Origin: Acidimicrobiia bacterium
Lineage (GTDB): Bacteria; Actinomycetota; Acidimicrobiia; Spongiisociales; UBA11373
Direction of reading: 5' to 3'
Assembly (NCBI GenBank): GCA_029263095.1
Contig: JAJCYA010000035.1
Span: forward strand, 1 to 40,000
DNA length: 40,000 nucleotides
Both the position numbers and the translations under genes were made by a program. The notes under the pieces are model-generated. The model saw nothing but the letters and a program-made list of their open reading frames with translations, had not been told where the DNA came from and made no database searches. The first letter of the stretch is position 1. Every line of letters begins with the position of its first letter. Shown piece by piece: positions 31,786 to 39,104 of this stretch.

Positions 31786-32070
31786 GTGAAGTCACAGCAG
31801 ATGGACTACTTCGACCAGTTCTACGACTCGGCCCGCCACAACGACACCTTCGACGATCGCACGACGCTCTTGTTGCACCTCGCCTCGGCGATGGCTCTCG
31901 GCTGCGAGCCGTGAATGGCGTCCTACCTTGGCGTGGCCAAGGAGCAGGAGATATCGAACCAGGAGATCGACGCAGTCACCGCGATCGTGATGGCCGTCGG
32001 GGCCGGCAAGGTCAGGGCACAGTTTGCCGACGCTGGCAAGCGCTACCGCGACGCGCAGCAGAAAAGCTAG
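31786..32070 (+). CDS. AhpD/carboxymuconolactone-decarboxylase-like protein, candidate selenoprotein (TGA = Sec43)
   Basis: GTG 31786 opens a 94-residue frame ending at TAG 32068-32070, interrupted only by TGA at 31912-31914. Before it lies DDRTTLLLHLASAMALGCEP and after it MASYLGVAKEQEISNQEIDAVTAIVMAVGAG. This is the AhpD/CMD active-site helix, where the family has C-x-x-C; here the second Cys is TGA, giving C-E-P-U with Cys40 and Sec43. The family's His four residues on is Tyr47. These small all-alpha proteins use the Cys pair for thiol-peroxide or disulphide chemistry. A SECIS-like hairpin follows the TGA. Alternatives are a recent Cys-to-stop mutation (TGC to TGA) or reinitiation at the ATG right after it. 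Confidence 0.72.
31921..31949 (+). promoter_or_regulatory. SECIS-like stem-loop after in-frame TGA
   Basis: UCCU (31921-31924) pairs with AGGA (31946-31949); after a small internal loop, CCUUGG (31926-31931) pairs with CCAAGG (31937-31942) around the loop CGUGG. The upper stem begins 11 bases after the TGA and the loop 17 bases after it, with G as second loop base. These match the published bacterial SECIS rules as I remember them (loop 16-37 bases away, G in the first two loop bases). The structure lies inside the coding region, as bacterial SECIS elements do. Confidence 0.6.
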
Positions 32071-32169
32071 CCCACCGCCACACAATCCCTAGGTGGCCGG
32101 GTTGCGTTTCTTCACCCCCACTCGCGGCCACGAAGAGAAGCCCGCGGCAAAGGCTCACTCAGCCTGAGC

Positions 32170-32769
32170 TCAATTCGCCACCGTGGCCTCGATGACCATG
32201 AACTCATCGAGCAGCAGCAGGTTGCCTTCGAAGATTCGGAATCGGGTCGCATCTTGCATCCGGAGCGGGATGTCGACGTCCTGCTCGCCGAGAAAGCCCT
32301 CGCAACCGATCTCCGTCTGTACGAACTCAGGCCCGAGGGCAATGCTCTGACCCTCCGGGGTCTCATCCAAGGGGGAGTCCGGTACAACGTAGAAGCCCGC
32401 GGTCACATATGTGGTCGAGCCCTGGTTGCATCCGGTCCCGTAGGTCAGGGTTCCGTCGGCGGCGAACGTCAGGTGCGCATCCTCACCCAAGACGTTGGTC
32501 AAAGCATCATCAGGGAGCCTGTAGGTGATGATCTCCCACGTTCCCAACAGCTCGCCGCTCCGATCGACACCGCTCACCGCCGGAGCGGGTTCGGTCCCGG
32601 CGGGAGCCGCAATGGTAGGGGAGGACGTCCCGGCGACGCCACCCCGAGTCGTGGTAGCCGTGAGATCCTCGATGCCACCCCCACCACCCCCGCAGGCGGC
32701 CACCATCACCGCCAAAACAGCCACCATGCCGACCAACCGACCGGTCCAAAGCATCCGTAGAGCGCTCAT
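32170..32769 (-). CDS. META-domain (HslJ-like) lipoprotein
   Basis: 199 residues. Signal sequence with lipobox (VMVAAC, Cys26) followed by a Gly run and a low-complexity linker to about residue 70. The C-terminal domain LLGTWEIITYRLPDD, LTFAADGTLTYGTGCNQGSTTY and the late GCEGF, then LLL-rich strand, has the META/HslJ pattern with its hallmark G-x-x-x-x-GCN turn. The E. coli HslJ protein is linked to novobiocin resistance, but the domain's role is unclear. The ATG at 32769 is seven bases from TACTGT, so it is probably leaderless. Two predicted cysteines in the mature domain could pair. Confidence 0.8.
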   Translation of the reverse strand: MSALRMLWTGRLVGMVAVLAVMVAACGGGGGGIEDLTATTTRGGVAGTSSPTIAAPAGTEPAPAVSGVDRSGELLGTWEIITYRLPDDALTNVLGEDAHLTFAADGTLTYGTGCNQGSTTYVTAGFYVVPDSPLDETPEGQSIALGPEFVQTEIGCEGFLGEQDVDIPLRMQDATRFRIFEGNLLLLDEFMVIEATVAN

Positions 32770-32776
32770 GCCGCCG

Positions 32777-32782
32777 ACAGTA
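32777..32782 (-). promoter_or_regulatory. Putative -10 hexamer (TACTGT), leaderless start of META lipoprotein
   Basis: Minus-strand TACTGT with seven bases to ATG 32769. Confidence 0.4.
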
Positions 32783-32879
32783 GTCCCGGATCCCCCTCGG
32801 AGTCCCGTCTGGCGATGTGAGAGACCTTGACCAACTCCCGCCTAACTTGACATAACGTGGATTATGGGCGTAAGAGCGC

Positions 32880-33263
32880 TCAATGCTCACTCCTGCCTCT
32901 TCCCGCACGGCGCACCAGTGCCCGGACTCGCAAACGGCGGCCCCTGAGCCCCCCGGCTGCCGCATAGAGGTGCTTGAAGGCTGCCTCGTAGTCCTTACCA
33001 CTCGGCGAGCCTCGCAGGTCCTGTTCAACATCGTCCAGGACGGCTTCCAACACCGTGATCCGGTCTCCGATGTCGCTGACGGCTTCAGGCGACACGATCG
33101 CCTCTCCAGAGTCGAGCCCCATGCGCCATCCGAGACGGCGCGCCTCGTAGGCCCTCTGCCGATGCGCGGCACGGCAGTACCTCCGTGGTCTGCCCGTAGC
33201 CGGTTGCATGACCACACCCCCACACCATGCACACGCTGTCTTGGTAGCCTCCTGTTTTGTCAC
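32880..33263 (-). CDS. Small zinc-ribbon-type protein, unknown function
   Basis: 127 residues from GTG 33263. The N-terminus has CAWCGG-x-V then RPRRYCRAAHRQRAYEARR: a C-x2-C pair followed by C and H, a metal-binding finger of a type common in short actinobacterial proteins. A helical region (ITVLEAVLDDVEQDL) and a very basic C-terminus (RGRRLRVRALVRRAGRG) follow, which suggests nucleic acid contact. The start is uncertain; the frame goes on to 33335 with no clear ribosome site for either. Function is unknown. Confidence 0.62.
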   Translation of the reverse strand: MTKQEATKTACAWCGGVVMQPATGRPRRYCRAAHRQRAYEARRLGWRMGLDSGEAIVSPEAVSDIGDRITVLEAVLDDVEQDLRGSPSGKDYEAAFKHLYAAAGGLRGRRLRVRALVRRAGRGRSEH

Positions 33264-33352
33264 GGTGATGAAACTATCAGATCGGGCCCCAAGCGAGCGG
33301 GAATGTCCGGCGAGAACACGCGGTTGCAGGACCACCCGCCCGAAAGCGATTC

Positions 33353-33748
33353 ATGCCGACCGTCGAACTAACCAAAGAGAACTTCGAGAGCACGATCAAT
33401 GACAACGACACCGTCGTTGTCGACTTCTGGGCCGAGTGGTGTGGCCCATGCCAGGTCTTCGGCCCCACCTTCGAGGCCGCTTCCGACCAGCACTCCGACA
33501 TCGTGTTCGGCAAGGTCGACACCGAGGCCCAACCCGAGCTGGCGGGTCTCTTCAACGTCCGATCCATCCCAACCCTGATGGTCTTTCGCGAGAACGTAGT
33601 GCTCTACAGCGAAGCGGGAGCTCTGCCCTCGGATGCCTTCGATTCGCTCATCTCCCAGGTAAAGGGAGTCGACATGGAGGACGTCCATCGCCAGGTAGCC
33701 GAGCAAGAGGCCAAAGGAAGCGAAGGCCACGAAGGTCACGACCACTAG
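33353..33748 (+). CDS. trxA: Thioredoxin with acidic/His-rich C-terminal extension
   Basis: 131 residues. Active-site WCGPC at residues 29-33 (Cys30 and Cys33), DFWAEWCGPC context, cis-Pro in RSIPTLMVF and the Gly-rich end of the fold are all normal. It reduces disulphides in the cytosol. After the usual end near residue 107 there is an extra tail of about 20 residues rich in Glu and His (EGHEGHDH), absent from standard Trx1. The tail could bind metal. It ends three bases before the convergent tag gene, so the two transcripts must overlap or share termination signals. Confidence 0.92.
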   Translation: MPTVELTKENFESTINDNDTVVVDFWAEWCGPCQVFGPTFEAASDQHSDIVFGKVDTEAQPELAGLFNVRSIPTLMVFRENVVLYSEAGALPSDAFDSLISQVKGVDMEDVHRQVAEQEAKGSEGHEGHDH

Positions 33749-33751
33749 GCC

Positions 33752-34363
33752 TCAGAAGCGCTTCAGAACGGGAACACGCTCGTCCTCACACGCGTCGCGA
33801 ACCCAACACCCCTCGAGGTGGTCGTTGACGAGGCCCATGGCCTGCATGAAGGCGTACATGGTTGTGGGGCCGACGAACTTCCAACCGCGGTGTTTGAGGT
33901 CCTTCGACAGCGCCGCAGACCCATCGGTCTGCGCCGGGAGATCAGCAAAGGATCTCGGCACAGATCTCGATGACGCCATCGGCCACACATACGCTGCGAT
34001 CGAACCGAACTCATCGATCATCTCCAGCGCTCGACCTGCATTATTGATGGTTGCTTCGATCTTGCCTCGGTGACGGATGATTCCGGCGTCGTCAAGGAGC
34101 TCCAAGATCTCGGCCTCGCCAAACTCGGCAACGAGTGTCGGATCGAACCGGGCAAACACTTCCCGGAATCGATCCCGCTTGCGGAGAATGGTGATCCAGG
34201 CCAGGCCCGCCTGGAAACCCTCCAGAACGATCTTCTCGTAGAGCCCGGCGTCGGAAGTGACGGCCCTCCCCCACTCTTCGTCGTGATAGGCGTCGTAGAG
34301 CTCGTCCCCTGCTGACCATGCGCACCTGGTCCGAGAATCGGCTCCGGTTACAAGGTCGCTCAC
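33752..34363 (-). CDS. tag: DNA-3-methyladenine glycosylase I
   Basis: 203 residues. It excises 3-methyladenine from DNA. The zinc snap is present: Cys14 in [20 protein letters not shown] with His27, and the C-terminal [10 protein letters not shown] His/Cys pair. [21 protein letters not shown] and [18 protein letters not shown] are conserved substrate-pocket segments with the family's aromatic residues. The GTG start overlaps the msrB stop by four bases (GTGA), so repair of alkylated DNA and oxidised protein are co-expressed. Confidence 0.93.
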   Translation of the reverse strand: MSDLVTGADSRTRCAWSAGDELYDAYHDEEWGRAVTSDAGLYEKIVLEGFQAGLAWITILRKRDRFREVFARFDPTLVAEFGEAEILELLDDAGIIRHRGKIEATINNAGRALEMIDEFGSIAAYVWPMASSRSVPRSFADLPAQTDGSAALSKDLKHRGWKFVGPTTMYAFMQAMGLVNDHLEGCWVRDACEDERVPVLKRF

Positions 34364-34752
34364 GAGGACGACTCGAGGTCGAGGGAGACGGAGTTGATGC
34401 AGTAGCGGAGGCCATCAGGACCCGGGCCGTCTGGAAAGACATGACCGAGATGCCCGTCACACGCCGCACACGTGACCTCGGTGCGGACCATGCCCAAGCT
34501 CCGGTCCTCGGTGGTGTTCACCGCCCCTTCAACCGGTGTCGTAAACGACGGCCATCCTGATCCGCTGTCGTACTTGGTCGTGGATTCGAACAGCGGGGCG
34601 CCGCACCCGGAACACCGGTACATACCGGCCGCCTTCTCGTCCCAATAGACCCCCGTAAAGGCTGTCTCGGTGCCGCCCTCGCGCAGCACCTGGAACTGAT
34701 CCGGTGCGAGACGCTCGCGCCACTCTGCCTCGTTGCTTGGAAGGTCGCTCAT
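34360..34752 (-). CDS. msrB: Peptide-methionine (R)-S-oxide reductase
   Basis: 130 residues. Reduces methionine-R-sulfoxide in proteins. Zinc cysteines C47-x-x-C50 (CSGCG) and C95-x-x-C98 (CAAC), the GSGWPSF substrate motif and the catalytic Cys118 in RYCINS are all present. The resolving partner is probably thioredoxin, whose gene is 0.6 kb away. ATG 34752 was chosen because homology begins there ([19 protein letters not shown]); the frame to 34848 has no similarity. It heads the msrB-tag pair; a 370-base gene-free region precedes it. Confidence 0.94.
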   Translation of the reverse strand: MSDLPSNEAEWRERLAPDQFQVLREGGTETAFTGVYWDEKAAGMYRCSGCGAPLFESTTKYDSGSGWPSFTTPVEGAVNTTEDRSLGMVRTEVTCAACDGHLGHVFPDGPGPDGLRYCINSVSLDLESSS

Positions 34753-35122
34753 GATTCCTCGGTTGCTGGTAGGACCATATATCGGAGGTGGGAACCACGA
34801 CGGCCCGCCATGATCTGCGGCCGACGGTGACTGCCATACGCTCCACACTCCTCACCAACTGTCGGGGCGACGCGGCAGTTCCCTGCCAGAAGAATCAGGT
34901 CGGTCCATCGTCGAGTGTGGGTCGTGCTTGTTCGAATGACGTCTCGGATGCCAAGGGCGGAACAACCCTCGATCGGGACCCATCAAAGAGGGCTCGGCAA
35001 CCGTCAACCGAGAGTTGAATCTTCCTGCAACACCTCGATCCAAGGTCGAGGTGCGTCTAGGTCGCATCGGCAGAGCGGCATACCAGTTTGCTTGGCAATG
35101 GTCAGCATGTGAGATCCCGCGG
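34753..35122. other. Gene-free region between ggt and msrB
   Basis: 370 bases without a supportable gene; the open frames here have no ribosome site or family features. It must hold the msrB promoter near its left end. One perfect 8-bp hairpin, CACCTCGA-TCCAAGG-TCGAGGTG (35031-35053), lies 70 bases past the ggt stop and may be a terminator without a T-run. Confidence 0.5.
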
Positions 35123-36673
35123 TCAGAGCCCGCCCACTGCGGTGGCACCGGTTCGCCTCGAGTCCGCCACTTGGTAAAGGCCAGCGTCGGGGTCATACAT
35201 CGCCAGCCCGACGCCCCCGAAGTACATGGAGAGATCCGGAAACCGGCGCATCCGAAAGTCGTCGAACGACTCCAATTGGATGCCCGGTTCGTACGCGATC
35301 GTCGGCTCACCGTTGAACACTTCCACATGGAGGCGGGGATGCTGAACCGCCTCGGTGACCGACATCTCCAGGCAGATGAAATTGGTCAGCACCTGGGCAA
35401 GGGCTGTAGTGATTCGGCTGGCGCCAGGGCTACCGACGGCCATCACCGATCCATTCGGACCGCCGGCGATTGTCGGCGCCATGTTGGAGGACAGGCGGTC
35501 ACCCGGCGCGAACTGCGTCATACCCGCCGGGAACAGTTCGATCTCGCCGAGTGAGTTGTTGAGCCACAAGCCTGTTTTCGGGATCATCACCCCCGACCCA
35601 TAGCCCGCTGAACTCGTGATTGAGCAGGCGAGTCCTCCAGTGTCTACGGCGGATACGTGGATGGTGGAGGGCGACGACATGAGTTTGCGATGGTCGCCGT
35701 ACCGGGCTCGCTCCAGTAGATCGGCGACGGCCCTGCCGGTATCGGAAGCACCATCGAGTGAGCCGGCCCTGTAGGCCAGCACCGACCGCTGGACCTCGGC
35801 CAACGCTCTCGCTCCCTCCTCCGACCACCGGTCGAATCCAGCCGATTGGACCAGAAGCACCAGCGCCGCCAAGACGGCACCGCCAATGGCCGGTGCCGGG
35901 TTTGTGGCAACACGCCAACCATCGACGTCGACGATGATCGGCTCGCGTTCGATTGCCTCGTACGACTCGAGATCCACCGCCGTGATGTTTCCGCCCCACT
36001 CCTCCATCGCATCGAGGAGCCGCCGTCCGATCGAGCCTGTGTAGAACGAACTGGGACCCTCGTCGGCGATAGTCCGCAAACTCTCGGCGAGACCCTCAAT
36101 GACTATCACATCGCCATCAGCCACACGCGACCCATCTTGATGGTGTAGGGCGGCAAAGCTGTCCGGATATCGATCGTAGATCGCATCATGGGCGTAGGCC
36201 AGGTAGGCCTCGCTGACCCCACTCAGAGGGAACCCCTCATCGGCGAGCGTGATTGCAGGCTCCATGATCTGATGCCACGAGACGGCGCCAAAACGATCCG
36301 CCGCCCTCCCGAGTCCGGCCCACACGCCGGGAACCGCAATAGAGGAGGGGCCCACCAGCGTATCCATGCCCCCTCCGTATTCCATCTGAACTCGTTCTCC
36401 AAAGGACGAGGGGGGCTCACTCTTGCCGAGACCAGGCATCGCCGCGTTCGCATCGATCACCACTGGGTCCCCGGATTCGGGCCAGATGGTGATGAAACAT
36501 CCCGCTCCCGGTCCGATGATGCCCGGATCAGTAATCATCCCGGTCACGGTGGCAGCGATGGCGGCATCAACTGCATTCCCGCCGGCGTCGGCCACCGCAG
36601 CCCCGGCGACCGCACCGGGACGCGAGGCAGCAGAGATGGCAACACGTCGCATGCCCGGGATCGTAGCGGTCAA
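35123..36673 (-). CDS. ggt: Gamma-glutamyltransferase family protein
   Basis: 516 residues of an Ntn-hydrolase precursor. The N-terminal SRPGAVAGAAVADAGGNAVDAAIAATVTG, the GPGAGCF segment and the DxNAAMPG region match the family; the self-cleavage/nucleophile site is expected at the Thr in SPSTIHVSAVDTGG (normally TTH-x-S), and NMAPTIAGG, SPGASRI and VQHPRLHVEV follow. No signal peptide is seen, so it could be cytosolic or mis-started. TTG 36673 overlaps the stop of the upstream gene (TTGA) like other pairs here; ATG 36652 is the alternative start. Substrate could be glutathione-like compounds or another gamma-glutamyl peptide. Confidence 0.85.
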   Translation of the reverse strand: MTATIPGMRRVAISAASRPGAVAGAAVADAGGNAVDAAIAATVTGMITDPGIIGPGAGCFITIWPESGDPVVIDANAAMPGLGKSEPPSSFGERVQMEYGGGMDTLVGPSSIAVPGVWAGLGRAADRFGAVSWHQIMEPAITLADEGFPLSGVSEAYLAYAHDAIYDRYPDSFAALHHQDGSRVADGDVIVIEGLAESLRTIADEGPSSFYTGSIGRRLLDAMEEWGGNITAVDLESYEAIEREPIIVDVDGWRVATNPAPAIGGAVLAALVLLVQSAGFDRWSEEGARALAEVQRSVLAYRAGSLDGASDTGRAVADLLERARYGDHRKLMSSPSTIHVSAVDTGGLACSITSSAGYGSGVMIPKTGLWLNNSLGEIELFPAGMTQFAPGDRLSSNMAPTIAGGPNGSVMAVGSPGASRITTALAQVLTNFICLEMSVTEAVQHPRLHVEVFNGEPTIAYEPGIQLESFDDFRMRRFPDLSMYFGGVGLAMYDPDAGLYQVADSRRTGATAVGGL

Positions 36674-36984
36674 TCATCTTCAGCCTCTCGAGGGCAGACC
36701 TGATCGGCGACGATCTCGAGTCGGCTGCGACGGCCCTCCGATCCGCTCCAGAATCTGCGCTGAACCGACCCGGCCACCCAGAGCCGGGACCCGGGCTGCG
36801 GATCGATATCGATGACCTCATCCGGCGGATCCCACTGCGTGATCGGGACGACATCGACACGGTGTGTCGGTTCCTCAGACCGAACGGTCACCAGATAACG
36901 CACGAGGCGGGATCCAGACTCGAACTGACGAATCTCTTGGGGTGCTGCGAGTCGGCCTGCCAAGACGACGAGATTCAAATCCAT
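36670..36984 (-). CDS. Single-stranded DNA-binding (SSB/OB-fold) protein, short
   Basis: 104 residues. The OB-fold start LNLVVLAGRLAAPQEIRQFESGSRLVRYLVTVRS, then the strand with VDVVPITQW and the late GSRLWVAGSVQRRFW region match SSB proteins. It lacks the long Gly/Pro tail and DDDIPF tip of the housekeeping SSB, so it is likely a second, accessory paralogue. ATG 36984 has AAGGA upstream on the minus strand; the frame to 37056 lacks similarity. Its stop overlaps the ggt start, an unusual partner that gives no functional hint. Confidence 0.8.
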   Translation of the reverse strand: MDLNLVVLAGRLAAPQEIRQFESGSRLVRYLVTVRSEEPTHRVDVVPITQWDPPDEVIDIDPQPGSRLWVAGSVQRRFWSGSEGRRSRLEIVADQVCPREAEDD

Positions 36985-37065
36985 GCGGCAATCCTTTCTG
37001 GATGCCGCATGGATCAACATAGGACTCGACTGCGACACGGCAGGCCGCATCAGCACGACGGAGGA

Positions 37066-38988
37066 CTAGCCAGCGCAGTCGTAGAGCGTTGCCCCGGGGC
37101 CTCCGATTCCGGTGGGACTGCAGAGATCTGTGACGACGGGCTCCCACTCCCCCGAGTTTCGTCCGCCGCCCAACAAGACGAAACGCAGCGCACCCGATTG
37201 GATGTACTCCGCCAACTCATCGGCCGTCGGCGTCGGGTCCCCGCCGCTGAACCCGCCCATTGCCATGGCGGGTTCGCCCGTGTCCAAGATGATGGATGCC
37301 GCCGCCTGACTCCCGACGGTTGCTACCAACCAAGACTCCGAGTCGTACCGTTCGACGAGGAACTCCACTACGTCGCCGCTCACGGACTGACTGCCGACGC
37401 GAGCCGGGGCGTCTCGTGCTGCAGCCGGCGGTCGGTCGGCGCCCTCAGCCGGGTACCCAGGTCGGGCCGGTGGGCGGGGCAATCCGACCGGGCGAACGCC
37501 GTCGTGGGGAGCCGGCGCGCCGGATACCGGACCGCTTGCCTGCCCACCAACCGGTAGAGACCTCGCCTCAGCCATTCCTGGCCCCGCCTTGGGATCACCA
37601 CCCGAGTAGTCCGCACCGATCGAAGCAAGCGCAAACGCCGCCGGGCCGGCAAGGGATACGGCGATGAGAAGCGCCCCAACGGCGCCCTCGACTCGCAGCG
37701 ACAACCTGGCCCAACTCCAGCCCGCAACAAGTGCGGCCGACCCGGCTACAGCGCCGAGAAGGACCACCGGTCCCAGCCAGGGAACAAACCCCGGACTCCG
37801 CCCCAACAGCACCCACGCCCACGCTGCGGAGAGCACTACCGCCGTGGGCAAGAGCCAGCGCAACGGATGGATGTCGCGGCGCATACGCCACATTTCGACA
37901 CCTCCGGCCGCCGCCAGAGCTGCAATGGCTGGTGCCATCGACATCGAGTAATAGGGATGAAAGACACCGTGCATGAGTCCAAACACGATGAAGTGGGTGA
38001 CAAAGACTGTTCCCCAGATCAACCAGCCGGCCCGAACCGAGTCGGTGCGTGGAGTCGACGCATATCGCCACACTGCGAAGAGGAGACCGGCCACTGCCAA
38101 AGGAATGAGCCAGGAGATCTGGCCTCCAACCTCCTCGTTGAACAACCGGCCCCAGCCCCCTGAACCACCGAAGCGGTCGGGTCCTCCAAACTCCGATCCG
38201 GTGACCCTGTCGAGCCCGTTGACGCCCAACACGTAGTCGAGAAAGGATCCGGTCGATGTCTGACCAAAGTAAGGCGCTGCCGGAGACGTCTCGGCGAGCA
38301 CGATCCACCAACCCGCGGCCAGGACTGCAGCTATGCCGGCCCCGAACCCGTGGGCGATTCGCTTCCGCAGGGAGATCGGTGCCGCCACCAGATACCCGAT
38401 CGCGATCGCGGGGATCACCAATAGCGCCTGGGTTGTCTTGGTGAGGAAGGCGAGGCCGATAAGCGCCCCGGCAGCAGCGAGACGCCAACCGCTACCCCGC
38501 TGCGTAGCCGAGTAGGCAAGCGCGATCGCAGACACCATGAGCAGGGTCAGGAAAGCATCGGGATTGTTGTACCGGAACATCACAGCGGCGATCGGCGTCA
38601 CCGCCAAGGCAGCTCCCGCCAGAAGAGCCGCGGCATGCCCGTGCCAGCTTCGAACGGTTCTGTACAGGATCCCGATCGTGGCAACCCCGGCAATCGCGTG
38701 TGGGAGGAGAACGCTCCAACTGCTCAGACCGAACATACGCGTCGACAACCCGGTCACCCAGAGCGATAGCGGCGGCTTGTCCACCGAGATGAAGGATGCG
38801 CTGTCAAGCGATCCAAACAGCCAGGCCGTCCAGTTCTGTGATCCGCTGTATGCCGCCGCGGCGTAGTACTCGTTCCCATAGCCGCTGGCATCGAGCGCCC
38901 ACGTATACGCACCGGCCGCCGCCAACAGGAGGAGCAGAAGCCCCGGCCTCGACCATCGGGGACCGTCTCGATCTCTCCAGGTACCCAT
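37066..38988 (-). CDS. GT39-family glycosyltransferase (PMT/ArnT-like)
   Basis: 640 residues from ATG 38988. About 11-13 membrane helices from residue 16 onward. The first loop has YYAAAAYSGSQNW and the SVDKPPLSLWV segment, the D-x-P-P-L motif of lipid-linked sugar transferases of the GT39/ArnT type. A Pro/Gly/Arg-rich linker precedes a C-terminal soluble domain (FLVERYDSESWLVAT, AMAMGGFSGGDPTPT, ADELAEYIQSGALRFVLLGG) that is common in actinobacterial members. It probably transfers a sugar from a polyprenyl phosphate at the outer face of the membrane; acceptor unknown. A start at 39081 exists but homology begins at 38988. Confidence 0.85.
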   Translation of the reverse strand: MGTWRDRDGPRWSRPGLLLLLLAAAGAYTWALDASGYGNEYYAAAAYSGSQNWTAWLFGSLDSASFISVDKPPLSLWVTGLSTRMFGLSSWSVLLPHAIAGVATIGILYRTVRSWHGHAAALLAGAALAVTPIAAVMFRYNNPDAFLTLLMVSAIALAYSATQRGSGWRLAAAGALIGLAFLTKTTQALLVIPAIAIGYLVAAPISLRKRIAHGFGAGIAAVLAAGWWIVLAETSPAAPYFGQTSTGSFLDYVLGVNGLDRVTGSEFGGPDRFGGSGGWGRLFNEEVGGQISWLIPLAVAGLLFAVWRYASTPRTDSVRAGWLIWGTVFVTHFIVFGLMHGVFHPYYSMSMAPAIAALAAAGGVEMWRMRRDIHPLRWLLPTAVVLSAAWAWVLLGRSPGFVPWLGPVVLLGAVAGSAALVAGWSWARLSLRVEGAVGALLIAVSLAGPAAFALASIGADYSGGDPKAGPGMAEARSLPVGGQASGPVSGAPAPHDGVRPVGLPRPPARPGYPAEGADRPPAAARDAPARVGSQSVSGDVVEFLVERYDSESWLVATVGSQAAASIILDTGEPAMAMGGFSGGDPTPTADELAEYIQSGALRFVLLGGGRNSGEWEPVVTDLCSPTGIGGPGATLYDCAG

Positions 38989-39091
38989 GGAATGATCGTC
39001 GGAACGGTCCGTTCGGGTTGGATGAGGCGCGGATGAGAATCTGCTGAGAACACACCAAACCCAGAGACCGCAACCCTTCATGACCGGGCGC

Positions 39092-39097
39092 TACCGT
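39092..39097 (+). promoter_or_regulatory. Putative -10 hexamer (TACCGT), leaderless start of MBL gene
   Basis: TACCGT with seven bases to ATG 39105, in the divergent region after the GT39 start. Confidence 0.4.
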
Positions 39098-39104
39098 CTC
39101 CTCC

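Noticed and set aside
31674-32195. Long + strand ORF (173 residues) overlapping the AhpD-like gene
   Set aside because: Arg-rich out-of-frame translation without any family pattern; the frame with AhpD features has the ribosome site and coherent sequence.
34930-35060. SAM-type riboswitch (a GGCAACC-like piece upstream of methionine-related msrB)
   Set aside because: The piece is on the + strand, pointing away from msrB, and I cannot fold the conserved core. No gene on that strand follows.
36862-37557. 231-residue + strand ORF opposite ssb-like and GT39 genes
   Set aside because: Shadow of well-identified minus-strand genes; no ribosome site or recognisable motifs.
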